From Jimgerdemannia flammicorona (lineage: Eukaryota > Mucoromycota > Endogonomycetes > Endogonales > Endogonaceae): DNA of 19,537 nt. The stretch is from contig RBNI01002141.1 in assembly GCA_003990745.1 (NCBI GenBank), forward strand, positions 1 to 19,537, written 5' to 3'. The position numbers and the translations under genes are program-made. Under the pieces are notes generated by a model. It saw nothing but the letters and a program-made list of their open reading frames with translations, was not told the DNA's origin and made no database searches. Positions 9,028-18,842 of this stretch are shown one piece after another. Each line of letters opens with the position of its first letter. Positions within the stretch are counted from its first letter, which is position 1.

Positions 9028-12000
9028 CTATCTGATCCCCCTAGGGGGTCCCCCTCCCCCTATCCCTTCCTGATGAAAGACCACTTTGTCTAACACTATT
9101 GCCACCCTCCCACCACTCTGCTCATAAACCCTTGTTACCAAACTGCGTCATCTCCCACCCAGCAGACCCCAACCAACCCACCATCCAGTCAACAAATCCC
9201 CCAACAGCTCCTCCCACTGTACCACCTTCTCCTGCAGTCCCATCTGCCTCCCCTCCTCAAATACAAAGAGCCAATGACCTGCCAGTCCTACCCACACTGC
9301 CAACACCCAGCCTACAGTGAGCCAACTATCACCCACCCCCCCCACTAGCTGAGATTTCAAGTCATCTCAGTGGCCCCCCACACCAGCCAGCCTCTGCTCC
9401 ATGCCCAGTCTACTCCTGATTACTACCCAAAAGTCCCCCAATACCTCACACTCTCCTAGCCAATGTTCTGGCATCTACACCAGGCCCCTAGCCTGCCCTA
9501 CATTATAACACTCCTCACACTCAAAGTGGCCACCATCCACCAGATACCCAGTATGGAAATTCAATATGACATTCCTCCACAGTACCCACCACCATACCAC
9601 CCAGTATTTAGGAGGAAGCCACCATTGCACCTCGGCACTCCAAGACCAGATACCCACCCAGTCCCACTCCTCGCCGATCCCTGCTACCTGTCAGCCACTC
9701 GGCCAAAGATCCAGACCAAGACGCTGCTGACATTCCACTCTATCCCCAATATCAAATGTTCCAAGTGGAGCACCCCTCAGGAGTAGCCTATCCCAACTCT
9801 ACATACCGGGTCTCCACATCACCTTCCCCTCATTGTCCTGCCAACGCAGGCCAATTCTGTGTGCTCTCTCTACCACTCCCCACCAAAAGCCCTTGAATCG
9901 CAGCTGCCGAGCACCATTCAGCCCCACCATAGAGAGCAGATCTCCAGAGGACCCTTGAGGGAAGGATCTCATCTCCTACACCTTCTGCAGCAGAGGTACC
10001 CAACCTCTGCCCCACAGTTCAGCAGCTCTCTTCAACTACCAGGCTCGCAAGCAGTGCAACTGCTTGGGGAAATCCACAAGGCCTAGACCCCCCCTGACCA
10101 CCGGTATCACCAAAGTATCCCAACTAACCTGGGCCCTCCTCCCTGCCCAAATCCAATCTCTAGCCACTTTCATCAGCCTCTTCACCACCCATGCTGGGAA
10201 GTCCAGGTGATAGGCCACATACTATAGCTTGGGGAACCAATATACATTCAGTATTGTCATCCGTCCTGCCAGAGAGATATGGCGGCCTCCCCAACCTTGA
10301 AGGGTCTCCCCCCACATGGTCACTCTGCTTTCCCACCACACCCATGATAGGACGGAGCCATACATAGAGAGGAAGATGCCCAGATACTGCACCACCTCAC
10401 CAGTAGGGACAATTGTTCCAATGACGTCCCCACCCACTAGCCCATTCCCTAGCACCATTGTCTCATACTTATTCCAGTTGAGCTTCGCCCCAGAGTGAGC
10501 CTCATACTAATCTACTGTCTCCTTAAGTGCCTTGACATCTGCTACAGACCCCAGTCCAATCACCATATCATCAGCAAAGGTCCCCACCTTCCACCCTATA
10601 TCATAGATAGAGAGCCCCACCACCTTTTGGCAAATTCGATCCATCAATGGCTCTAGCGACAGAGCATAGAGAATAGAGGACAAAGGATCCCCCTGAGGAA
10701 CTCCTCTTCCTAAGGAAAATGCCAGATCATGGTGTCCATTGCATATCAATGCCACCTGACTGCTCCCCAGCAGGCTCAACATAGAGGCCCAAAATCTCGA
10801 AGGAACACCAATTCGATCTAACACCTTGCCCAGCCAAACCTGCCATACCCAGTCATATGCCTTCTCCTGGTCCAGAAAAACCAACCTTCCATCGAGACTA
10901 TAGGCCCGAGCCCCTTCAATGACACTATGAACCCAAGCAGTCCCATCTCTTATGAGCCTGCCCCCAACAAATCCCTGCTGCTCCTCCCCCAGCACCCCTT
11001 GGGCAACCTTCTGCAGCCTAGCGATGACCACCTTAGTCACCATTTTCCTGTCCATATCCAGGAGCATAATCAGCCTCCAATTCTTCCAGTCCTCCCTTCT
11101 CTCTTTATCTTTGTACAACAGGGCCACCAGCCCAAGGTCCTGCTCTCCAACTCACTCATCCCTCTGAATAACATGGTCACAGAGGGCCATCATCTCACCC
11201 AAAATGCCAGGGACCTTCACCATCTTTTTCCAGAAGTCCCATGGCAATCCATCCTCCCCTAGTAATGTTCCAAGTTTAGTCACTGCAAGGATACTCTGAA
11301 TCTCCTCTCCTTGCACCGGTAAGATCAAGTCACCCAAATCTGCCACTTGCAGTGGCCCCCACTCCTCTAGTATATTGGCAATCGCCTCCTCATCTGCACC
11401 CCCTTCTTCCTCACTCTACAAATCCTGTCATCACTCCTTCAAAACTCCTAAGATTTGTTACATACCATGCACTATATCCCCATCAGTATCCAGGACCCCA
11501 TCCCACCAATGTTGCACTCTCCTAGCATTGAGGAGTCTCAATAAGTACTTAGTAGGCCGCTCACCCTCCTCAAGCCCCTGCCACTATAGTCTGGCAGCCA
11601 TGCCTCACATATGAGTCTCCTCCTCATCCTGCAACACCTGTTATAGTTCCACTATCTCCAATTTCGCCCTCTCTATCCTTCATTCCTCCACTCCATCAGA
11701 AGTGAGCAGATCCGCCCAATCCAACTGCAGTCTCCTCAGCCTATTGGAAGCACACCTAGTGCGCTCCCTCCTCTGCCTCCCAGCCTCCCTACCGGCTCCT
11801 CTCCAAAAGACCCTCGCAGCCTCTTTCAAATATTTCCAATGGATATCTACAGACAAACCCTCATGCCACCATACAGCAACCTTTGCCTGAATGTCCTCCA
11901 CCCATGAGTCCCACAACTTCTTCTCAGCTAGCAGGGAGGAGTTAAGGTGCCAATGTCCAGGTCCATCTCCACTCCCCCCAAACTGCCCCTGCCCCAACAG

Positions 12001-12714
12001 TCCCCAGTGGTCAGACCATGGGCACCACTCCACCTCTAATGACTTCCAAACATCAGAACCCCAACACTCAGCTGTCAGAATCCAGTCAATCCTGGTACCT
12101 AAGCCATTCACCCAATGTGTATAGACCCTTGCATCACCCTATCGCGTCCTGCTCATATCCTCCAATGAGCTCAACCTCTCCACCTCCTCCCATACCCCCA
12201 ATCCTCCACTTCTCCCCCCTGCACTCCTCCCTCCATCAGTTCTGTCGAGACACTGATTCCAAACCATATTAAAGTCCCCCCCCAGAACATCAACCCCTTC
12301 CTCCAAGAGAATACCCTCCTCCATCAGCTCCTCAATCTATGCAATTCTCTCACCCCTAACCACAGGGCAGTAGCAAGAGCCAACCCTCACTGACTCCCAC
12401 CCCAGCCTCTGCCAATCTCTCCAGACCAAGCGATCACCCCAGCTCCTGACACCTGCCAAGTCCCCTCTACCCTTTCTCACCAAAATCGCTACTTTTCCAA
12501 ACCAAACAGTGGCCCCACCCCATTCTCTAGTCCACTCCACCCTATCATTCTCATCCTCACACCTCACATCCTGTAGCAAAAAGAGGTCCGCCTCCAATCC
12601 CTTGAGCCAAGTAAAAATGTTCCTATGCTGTCCAGATCCTCGCAACCCATTCACATTTAAAGAGAAGATGGTAGTTGTATTGTTCATAGGAATAATGTTA
12701 GATAATGATCCCAT
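9028..12714 (-). pseudogene. LINE ORF2: endonuclease / reverse transcriptase, stop-riddled
   Basis: ORF2 nicks target DNA and copies the element RNA. From ATG 12714 to TAG 9028 one frame spans exactly 1,229 codons with no frameshift. Endonuclease (about residues 17-236): FSLNVNGLRG, LLQDVRC (Asp where Glu is usual), GGDFNMVW, TRIDWILTAE, SDHWG. Reverse transcriptase (about 480-790): DGLPWDFWKKM, EEQQGFVGGRLIRDG, VFLDQEKAYDWV, GRGVPQGDPLSSILYAL, FADDMVIGL (both Asp kept), VQYLGIFLS, SLAGRMTILN. A C-terminal zinc knuckle near 1065-1090 has CEEC...EHWLGEC, with a stop inside. About 19 internal stops (roughly ten TAG, seven TGA, two TAA) inactivate it. Many sit where Trp, Gln or Arg is likely, which fits C-to-T change. 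Length is normal for the family. Numerous plus-strand ORFs across it are antisense shadows. Confidence 0.93.
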
Positions 12715-12717
12715 TCT

Positions 12718-14744
12718 CTACAAGTCTACATCCTGCTCCTCCTGCACCAAGTTCAAATCATGTTCAGCAGCCCATTTCCTCTCCCCAGCATCCCTTGCCT
12801 CCAGCCCTTCCAGAAGTTCCACCATTGCCCCATCTTCTTGCTCCTCAAAGTCCTCCCTATACTCTAGACAAGCCTCCCTCCAGAACTGCAAACCATGATG
12901 CTCCATCCAACAGTAGGCTGCCCTCTCACCTGCAACCACCGCTAGCTCCGCCTTCCTCACCCCATCAACCTCATAACCCTCCTCCTCTAGGAAGATTGTA
13001 AGAATCTCTCCCTTCAGCACCTCCTCTACACCATTACCCTGCAGAATCTGTTCCCAATGCTCCTCAGGCATTGCCCACAAATCCACCTCTCCCAATATAT
13101 CTACCACAAGGTTATCCATCACCATTCTCATCCACAGCAAGTTCCCCACCTCCTTCCCTCCTGGGGTCACCAGCCTTCCTGTATCCAACATCATGGTATC
13201 CACACCAACACTGGTAGTCTCATCCCATCCTTCCTCAGGGACATCCACCAGCTCATCCTCGCCAGCCACTACTACCTGGCTCCCTTTTTCCACATCTGGG
13301 ACCCCGAAGCGCACCTGCTGGGCCCCCTTCATTGCCACATCCTCTGTCATCCTTCTCTTCACCACTGGGCCCCTCCTGATGAGAGGAGGGGGAGTGGCAT
13401 CCAATTCCTGATCCCAGACCTCAAACATGCCATCGGCATAGGGGTCCTTAGCCAGTACTTTCCCAGTCTCTTCCTTGTCTACCCCCACCTCCCCTCCTCC
13501 ATTACCAGCCCAGACACTGGCATCAACTCCCCCAGCTATCTCAACTCCAGTTTCCTTCATCTTCACCTCTGCTGTCATCCTTGCCAGAAGCTCTCTCTGC
13601 CTCCTCCACTCCTGTGCTCACTCCCACTACCTCTTATCCATACAGATATGCTTCCCCTCCACAACCTCCAAATGTGTCAACTCCTCAAAGATCTTCCAGG
13701 CCTTTGCCCTATGCTTCACCGCACTACTCAACTCCTCCAGCACCTCCAACAGATCCTCCTCCTCCTCCTCACTCCCCTTCACCCTTGACACCCTACAGGT
13801 GACAGCACCCCACATCAATACCGAGGGCCAGTCGCTTGCCTTTCCTGTAGCCTCCCGCCCTGCCAGCCGAATCCTGACATCTACATTGCCTATCCTGATC
13901 GTCGTCCCCTCCCACACCCTGAATCCAATATCCACAATATCACCATACTCAGCCACCACCTCCTCAACCCTCCTCCTAGTCTCACCCTTTGTCACTATTG
14001 GAACCCCTTTGACTAGCAGTTGTATCACCCTGGGGTCCCACCTGAGGCACCTCACCATAGGGACCACCACTTCACCAACCACGACTCCAGTCTTCATCGC
14101 CTTGTCTAGTAGGCCTGCCTCCTCAAAGCCCACCTCTACCCCCTCCAGCCCCTTCAAGAACTTCACCGAAGCTGCCCCAGCCACCTGCTGTGAGATAAGC
14201 CCCAGAACCATCCTGGCTATCACTACCAAGCCCCAGAAGCACAAGGTAGCCATGAACTCTGAAACCAACTTCTTGAGTAACGGCGCCACCACCAGTCCTG
14301 TTACACCATCAGCCAGGTCCCCCTTCTGAATCAGTAGCCCCTGCCCCACTCCACCATCAGCCATCACATCTCTTTTTTTTCACAATTCCCTGTCATACCT
14401 CCATCAGTAGTCCCACCCCCAGCCACAACACCTCCAGACCCTACGCTCACACCCCCAGCCTGGGGACCCCCCCCCCTCCCAAGGCTCGCCTTGCCCTTCC
14501 CCACAGCAGCACCAGCCCTGTCACCAACCAGCCATCCACTCCCCTTCACCTTGTCAGCAAAACTCACAGGGCCAGTCCACTCTCCCTTCCCACTAGTCAC
14601 CGACCCTCCTCCAGATCCCTCACTGCCCTTCGATCCTCCAAAGACTCCCATCCCCAGGCTATAACCCCTCTCCACATTCTGCCAACTGAAGGCCCCAGGT
14701 CCACCTGACCCAGCATGCCCATCAGAACTCTTGCTCGATAACAT
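12718..14744 (-). pseudogene. LINE ORF1 (Gag-like RNA-binding protein), frameshifted
   Basis: ORF1 proteins package LINE RNA. The likely start is ATG 14744 (MLSSKSSDGHAGSGG), followed by a Gly/Ser-rich region with WTGPVSFADKVKG, a short motif often found near the start of fungal and plant L1-type ORF1. The frame closes at 14364; a shift at an A8 run (14380-14373) leads into the main frame, which runs to the TAG at 12718 with further stops at 13627 and about ten bases beyond. The central part includes IRIGNVDVRIRLAGREATG; the C-terminal third is very acidic. Total about 675 codons. I saw no CCHC zinc knuckle. The main frame is the same frame as ORF2, which starts two codons after the ORF1 stop. 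Confidence 0.85.
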
Positions 14745-14834
14745 TTATATAGTACCTTTTCTCCGAGATGCATTGAAAACTGTTGCTTGAAGTGTGTGTA
14801 ACATGAATTGTACCAGAGAGAGATATCTGGATGG
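14745..14834 (-). other. LINE 5' leader
   Basis: These 90 bp lie between the duplicated target sequence and the ORF1 start. The leader is short for a full-length LINE, so a slight 5' truncation cannot be excluded. No internal promoter motif is recognisable. Confidence 0.5.
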
Positions 14835-14844
14835 CTTGAAGCAT
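14835..14844. repeat. Target site duplication of the LINE, right copy
   Basis: CTTGAAGCAT is identical to 8904-8913. It marks the 5' junction of the LINE with hAT sequence. Confidence 0.85.
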
Positions 14845-14879
14845 CATCAGTACTGTGAACTGTTGAAGACTGATCTATC

Positions 14880-14960
14880 AATATGTGTATTTGCATGTTT
14901 GTGTATATATGTATATGTATATGTGTATATTGTATATATATATATGTGTATTGTGTTGTA
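14880..14960. repeat. TG/TA-rich microsatellite in hAT 5' region
   Basis: Alternating TGTATA and TATA dinucleotide runs. They lie in the part of the hAT upstream of its transposase gene; TATA-like sequences here could serve its promoter, but nothing specific can be shown. Confidence 0.8.
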
Positions 14961-14989
14961 GATATGTCTGGCATATGAGTTATGTAGAG

Positions 14990-15266
14990 GATTTGGATTA
15001 GAGGATTCAGTTGAAGAATTTGGATGAGGATTCAGATTAAAGGATTTGAATTGGAAGATTTGAATTGGGGGATTCAAATTAGAGGATTCGGATTGAGTGA
15101 TTCAGATTGAGTAATTCAGATTAAGTGATTTAGATTGAGTAATTCAGATTGAGTGATTTGGATTGGAGTAGTTCAGATGGGTGATTTGGATAGGGTGATT
15201 CAGATGGGGTGATTCAGATTAATTTGAGTTAATTCAGATGGCTTTGGATTTGAGATTTGGATCAAA
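14990..15266. repeat. Right subterminal GATT-rich repeat array of the hAT
   Basis: About twenty imperfect copies of an 11-13 bp unit such as GATTCAGATTGAGTGATT. They share the GGATTGA core with the left array and have the same GATT-rich plus strand rather than an inverted arrangement. Likely transposase binding region; inferred. Confidence 0.8.
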
Positions 15267-15277
15267 CCATCATGTGA

Positions 15278-15323
15278 TGAATCGAATCTGGATTTGATTT
15301 GAATTGACTCATTCAGAGCACTG
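15278..15323. repeat. hAT right terminal inverted repeat
   Basis: Read on the minus strand it starts CAGTGCTCTGAATGA and includes AGATTCGATTCA (15289-15278). It is the partner of 3956-4000 and abuts the ACTAGGAG duplication. Confidence 0.85.
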
Positions 15324-15331
15324 ACTAGGAG
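15324..15331. repeat. Target site duplication of the hAT element, right copy
   Basis: ACTAGGAG, a perfect match to 3948-3955. Confidence 0.93.
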
Positions 15332-16042
15332 ATTGTAAGCTTTGCCCCTTTTCCACTCCAGTCCACTTTCTGTTATAAAGAACAAGTCTGTTTTGGTTCA
15401 CTTACCAGATAAGCCTAAAGTTTGCCACCTAAGTTCAAGGAAGAACTTCACTGCCATTTCCTAGTTGAAGCCACTGATTCAGGAGAATCCACACCATTTG
15501 AGTTATTTTCCAGAAGTCTGCCGATTCCAGAGAATCCATATCATCTGCTGTTTTCAAGTTATCCATATTCCCAAAAGACTCTGATTCAGAAGAACCTGTG
15601 CCATCCAAGTAGTATTCCCAGTTGAAACCAAACCTGTGATATCTGAGTTATCCAAGTTATACAAATTATCTATTACCAAGTTATTCATTGTTCCTAGTAA
15701 GCCTGAGAAGAACTCGCCACTAGTATAATTCCCAGCAAACTATCCCAGAAAGAACTCATACCATTCTCTATTCCCAGTGAGCCAAATTGAGTCATCTGCC
15801 AGAAATTACATACTTTTGGAGATTGTCATACTACACAGAGATCACTCATTACTCAAGAAGGAGAACTGCTAAATTGCCAGACCATCATACAGAGATTGTT
15901 ATGCTATACAAATTATACCATTCCCAGTTGACCTGAATAAGGAACCTGTTATACTACATATGAATTCTACCAATTCCTAGTTGACTCAAAAAGGAAATCC
16001 ATTCATATACAAATTGCCACTATATTCAGAGAACCATCTCAA
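15332..16042. other. Flank right of the hAT with degenerate ATTCCCAGTTGA-type repeats
   Basis: No intact gene. A motif close to TTCCCAGTTGA recurs around 15458, 15615, 15691, 15729, 15771, 15921 and 15973, with phrases such as CAAGTTAT and ACAAATTAT between copies. The spacing is irregular, so this is an old, diverged repeat. A 67-codon plus-strand ORF (15422-15625, MPPKFKEELHCHFLVEA) is in frame with the coding-like reading left of the hAT insertion if the transposon and one duplication are removed. Product unknown. Confidence 0.4.
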
Positions 16043-17038
16043 TTAGGAAATCAATATACAAATCACTCACAGATATCCAGCTTTGACCATTATACCACTA
16101 AATACCAAGGACCTCAGGAATCTTAGAATATTTTGTTACTTTTTGACAAAATAACTGAGGGCTCAAGCCAAAACTACATCAACCCCCAACTTTGTAATTT
16201 GCCTCCATTGAGCCAGGCATATTACAATAGTTATATTATAGCCAATCTAACTATACTAATGATTGCTAAGATATCTATAGATTTAGATGTTATCTGGATA
16301 GTCTTCAATAATATTACTATTGATGATATCATCTCTAATGAAATAGTTATCTAGGAAGAGTAGTTCTTAAATTACTTCTTCTTATTTGCTCAGATAATAA
16401 TACATTAGGATCATATTACCATCTTACAGAATAGCATCATCTGTTTTGTATACTGAGTATGGAGTTGATAGACAAAGAAGGGGTACATCATCTTTGCTTT
16501 TATCAGATTTACTATCTATATATCTTCTATAGGTTATAGTACTATATGTTGCTAAATTATAGTAAACTAGTAGCTGTGCTTCATATTGCTCATACTCAGA
16601 TAGTGAGGTTATAGATTCAATCTCAAGAGTTGTCTGGAGATACAGGTTATGTTCTTCAGTCTCTTCATTATAGTTGAAGTAGTTAGGTATAAATATAGGT
16701 TAGTACTTATATCAGTAGTCATTATCTCAATAGGTCTCATAGGTAATTATGAACTATTATAAGTTTATTGGTAAGATTGATAGAGTGATCAGGACTGGCA
16801 GGAATTCTTAGCTAGAGGTTATGTCAGTATCAAAGAGATTGTTATCTTCTACTTCATTATTATTAAACTAGATTATATCATAGACATCCTTTATAGCATA
16901 TCCAACTTAGAGTATTTATAGAATATAGTCATTGGGATGTGAGAAGGTTCTGTCTATAGTTTGGATATATTCAATATACTTGTAGTTGAGTTCTTATACC
17001 ATATCATTGATTTGGCCATAAGATAGGGTGGTAATCAT
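16043..17038 (-). pseudogene. Decayed 331-codon ORF, unknown product
   Basis: I do not recognise the family. From ATG 17038 (MITTLSYGQINDMV) one minus-strand frame runs exactly 332 triplets to TAA 16043 without a frameshift, but with about 20 internal stops, many TAA, mostly at places that fit Gln or Trp. Typical stretches are LNYKYIEYIQTIDRTFSHPN, FNYNEETEEHNLYLQTTLEI, SLSEYEQYEAQLLVYYNLA and ELLFLDNYFIRDDI. It is acidic and rich in Asn, Tyr and Ile, with no visible metal-binding or catalytic motif. Protein-like minus-strand sequence continues upstream to about 17380 in other frames (YFLKDMVKHHYDIDIIQMSQ), so the gene was probably longer. Plus-strand ORFs here, such as 16133-16354, are antisense. 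A retroelement origin is possible because the decay style matches that at 1150-3045. Confidence 0.4.
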
Positions 17039-17640
17039 TTTAGTGGTAGTAACTTAGAGATAGAGAATAAAGGTACTGTACTTATAAAAAAGTTCTCAGT
17101 GATGAGTTTCTGATGTTGGGACATCTGGATAATATCTATATCATAGTGGTGTTTGACCATATCTTTTAGAAAGTAGCCAATCTGGTAGTAGCTTGAGATT
17201 TATCTGATTTAATAGACTTTGCTAAGTATGTTCAGGGTATCCCATCAGACTTCTATAAAGTAGAGAGGTATCAGGCTATGGATATTTATGAGGGGCAGAA
17301 GAGGGGTAGCTTGATTGACAATAACATTTCAAATATCAACACCAATGCAGTTGTAGATCTCAGTAGTCATAGTTGTATATATATTTAAGAGTTGTGGTTA
17401 TTTATTTTATTTGTTGTAGTTTTCTGTTTCAATACATCTGAGTACTCAGTATATATATATTTAGTCCTAATTGGTAAGGTTTTATTTGTATAAATCTTAT
17501 ATTCTGTAACTTCAAGTTGACTTAGCTTTGTGCTCTGTGACTTTAGTTTAACTTAACTTCATAATCTTATATGTGATTTCCAGATTTGTTTAGAGAGTGA
17601 TGTATGATTTCAGTGGCTTAGAGGTTGTATACTTACAATC
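17039..17640. other. AT-rich DNA, weak coding traces
   Basis: There is no intact ORF. Up to about 17390 both strands show open stretches; the minus strand looks like a continuation of the decayed gene at 16043-17038. From 17390 to 17640 I see nothing but AT-rich sequence. Confidence 0.3.
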
Positions 17641-17720
17641 TTCCTCCTCCTCCTCATATATATATTTAATACTATAATTCTCCTCCTCCTCCTCCTCCTT
17701 CTTATATATATATTTGATAT
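17641..17720. repeat. CTC-rich / TATATA compound repeat, two copies
   Basis: Two diverged copies of a unit made of a CTCCTC run followed by TATATATATTT: about 17642-17668 and 17680-17714. Confidence 0.8.
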
Positions 17721-18738
17721 ATAGTGATATAGGAGCAGGCATTATAAGGTCCATGAGCTAAATACAAAATATAGTATTTGTATCTGAAAAAGTCTGATCA
17801 GATATCAGATATTCAATTATCTTTTCTTTTAGATAATTATTGAGAGTACAAAAATATCTCTAATAATTTCTGAGATGATTGTATTTCATATTAAAATGAT
17901 ATAGTATACAAGATATATAAGATATATTATTGTGAGCAAAGGAAAAGAGCAGGATATATTTCTTATATATGTTTTTGATTGGGCTACTATATAGAGCAAA
18001 TACCACTTTATAATATATATAAAATTTTCAAAATAGAGAGTCATAATTGCCATGACCCAGAGAAGCTCATAAAATATGAAACTTATTCTCTTATATTAAT
18101 TAGATAAAGATACTCCTATCATATATATAGATACTAATTTAATCTTCATTTGTGATTTATACTACAGGACTTATCTAATTTTAGTAACCTATATCTCACC
18201 AAGACTTAAGAATGCAGGGGAAGTTCCATTAAAAAAAAATTTAGAGGTCTGATAAATAGTCTTAGAAATTGTCTTTCAATCTGATAGTTCACTATATAGC
18301 TAGTCTGAAAAATCTCTGAAAATTATTTTTAGGTTTATTGATATCTCTTTCATTGAGTATAATAAATAGTTTATATTATATATAGTTATTCTTTATTATA
18401 AAAAACTTTCTTGTGAGCACTCTTTGTTGAAATCTAAGTAAAATCTAAGAAAAGACTTTTTTTTTATTTTTAATCATATGAGCAATCTGGTCATCTTTAT
18501 TAAAATAATTAATTACTTTATTATCATATAGCAATCTCAGTTTCTCTATGACTGTGAAAAAGCTGTATCAGTAGTATTATATTTTTAAAGTTATAAATCT
18601 ATAAGTATATTGTTAATATATTATTAACTAGAGATCTATTCAAAAAAAACCCCTGTTTACTCCTCAACTCTTTAACTTATACTCTAACCTCAAGAAAGAA
18701 AAGCTGCTAGCAATGAAAAAGCCAGGTCTATCCCAACC
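17721..18738. other. AT-rich gene-free stretch
   Basis: Very AT-rich and nearly devoid of CpG, with short homopolymer runs. I see no gene, RNA or defined repeat here. Confidence 0.5.
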
Positions 18739-18816
18739 AGATCCCTAGCTAGATCTCTAGTCAGATCTATCCCAGTTAGATCTCTAGCCAGATCTCTAGC
18801 CAGATCCATTCCAGTC
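18739..18816. repeat. Minisatellite of 12- and 15-bp units (AGATCTCTAGCC type)
   Basis: Units start at 18739, 18751, 18763, 18778, 18790 and 18802, with lengths 12, 12, 15, 12, 12 and 15. The 15-bp units end CCAGTT or CCAGTC. One plus frame reads RSLA RSLV RSIPV RSLA RSLA RSIPV without a stop. Confidence 0.88.
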
Positions 18817-18842
18817 ACCAGTTAGGTCTATCTTGTCCCAAA

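Larger units (their letters stand above)
8914..14834 (-). mobile_element. Near full-length LINE (non-LTR retrotransposon) nested in the hAT
   Basis: The element, 5,921 bp on the minus strand, has a 5' leader of about 90 bp (14834-14745), ORF1, ORF2 with AP-type endonuclease, reverse transcriptase and C-terminal zinc knuckle, an AATAAA 22 bp before the tail, and a 44-base poly(A). A 10-bp target duplication (8904-8913 and 14835-14844) shows insertion by target-primed reverse transcription. The domain order and the FLDQEKAYDWV, GVPQGDPLS and FADD motifs place it among L1/Tad-like two-ORF LINEs; L1 (fungal Deceiver-type) is my best guess but is unresolved. It is GC-rich compared with the flanks but poor in CpG. 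In-frame stops make it inactive. Confidence 0.93.
3956..15323 (-). mobile_element. hAT-family DNA transposon carrying two genes, split by a nested LINE
   Basis: The ends match: the left starts TAGTGCTCCAAATGA, and the right, on the other strand, starts CAGTGCTCTGAATGA. Both have AGATTCGATTCA about 34 bases further in. Most mismatches are transitions. A perfect 8-bp duplication ACTAGGAG flanks the element. The total is 11,368 bp; removing the LINE (8914-14834) and one copy of its 10-bp duplication leaves about 5,437 bp. It contains a spliced BED/hAT transposase gene on the minus strand and a convergent, spliced gene of unknown function on the plus strand, their ends 85 bp apart. Simple GATT-rich arrays lie inside both ends. 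Both genes hold internal stops, so the copy is not autonomous. The strand given is that of the transposase. Superfamily assignment is firm; the family name is unknown to me. Confidence 0.93.

Noticed and set aside
13057..13788. 243-codon plus-strand ORF
   Set aside because: Also antisense to LINE ORF1, with His/Leu/Pro-rich low-complexity translation.
13475..14329. 284-codon plus-strand ORF
   Set aside because: Antisense to LINE ORF1; the translation is Ser/Thr/Pro-rich low complexity, while the minus strand gives the LINE protein.
14792..14798. CTTGAAG as an alternative LINE target duplication
   Set aside because: Only seven bases match, while CTTGAAGCAT at 14835 gives ten plus partial extension.
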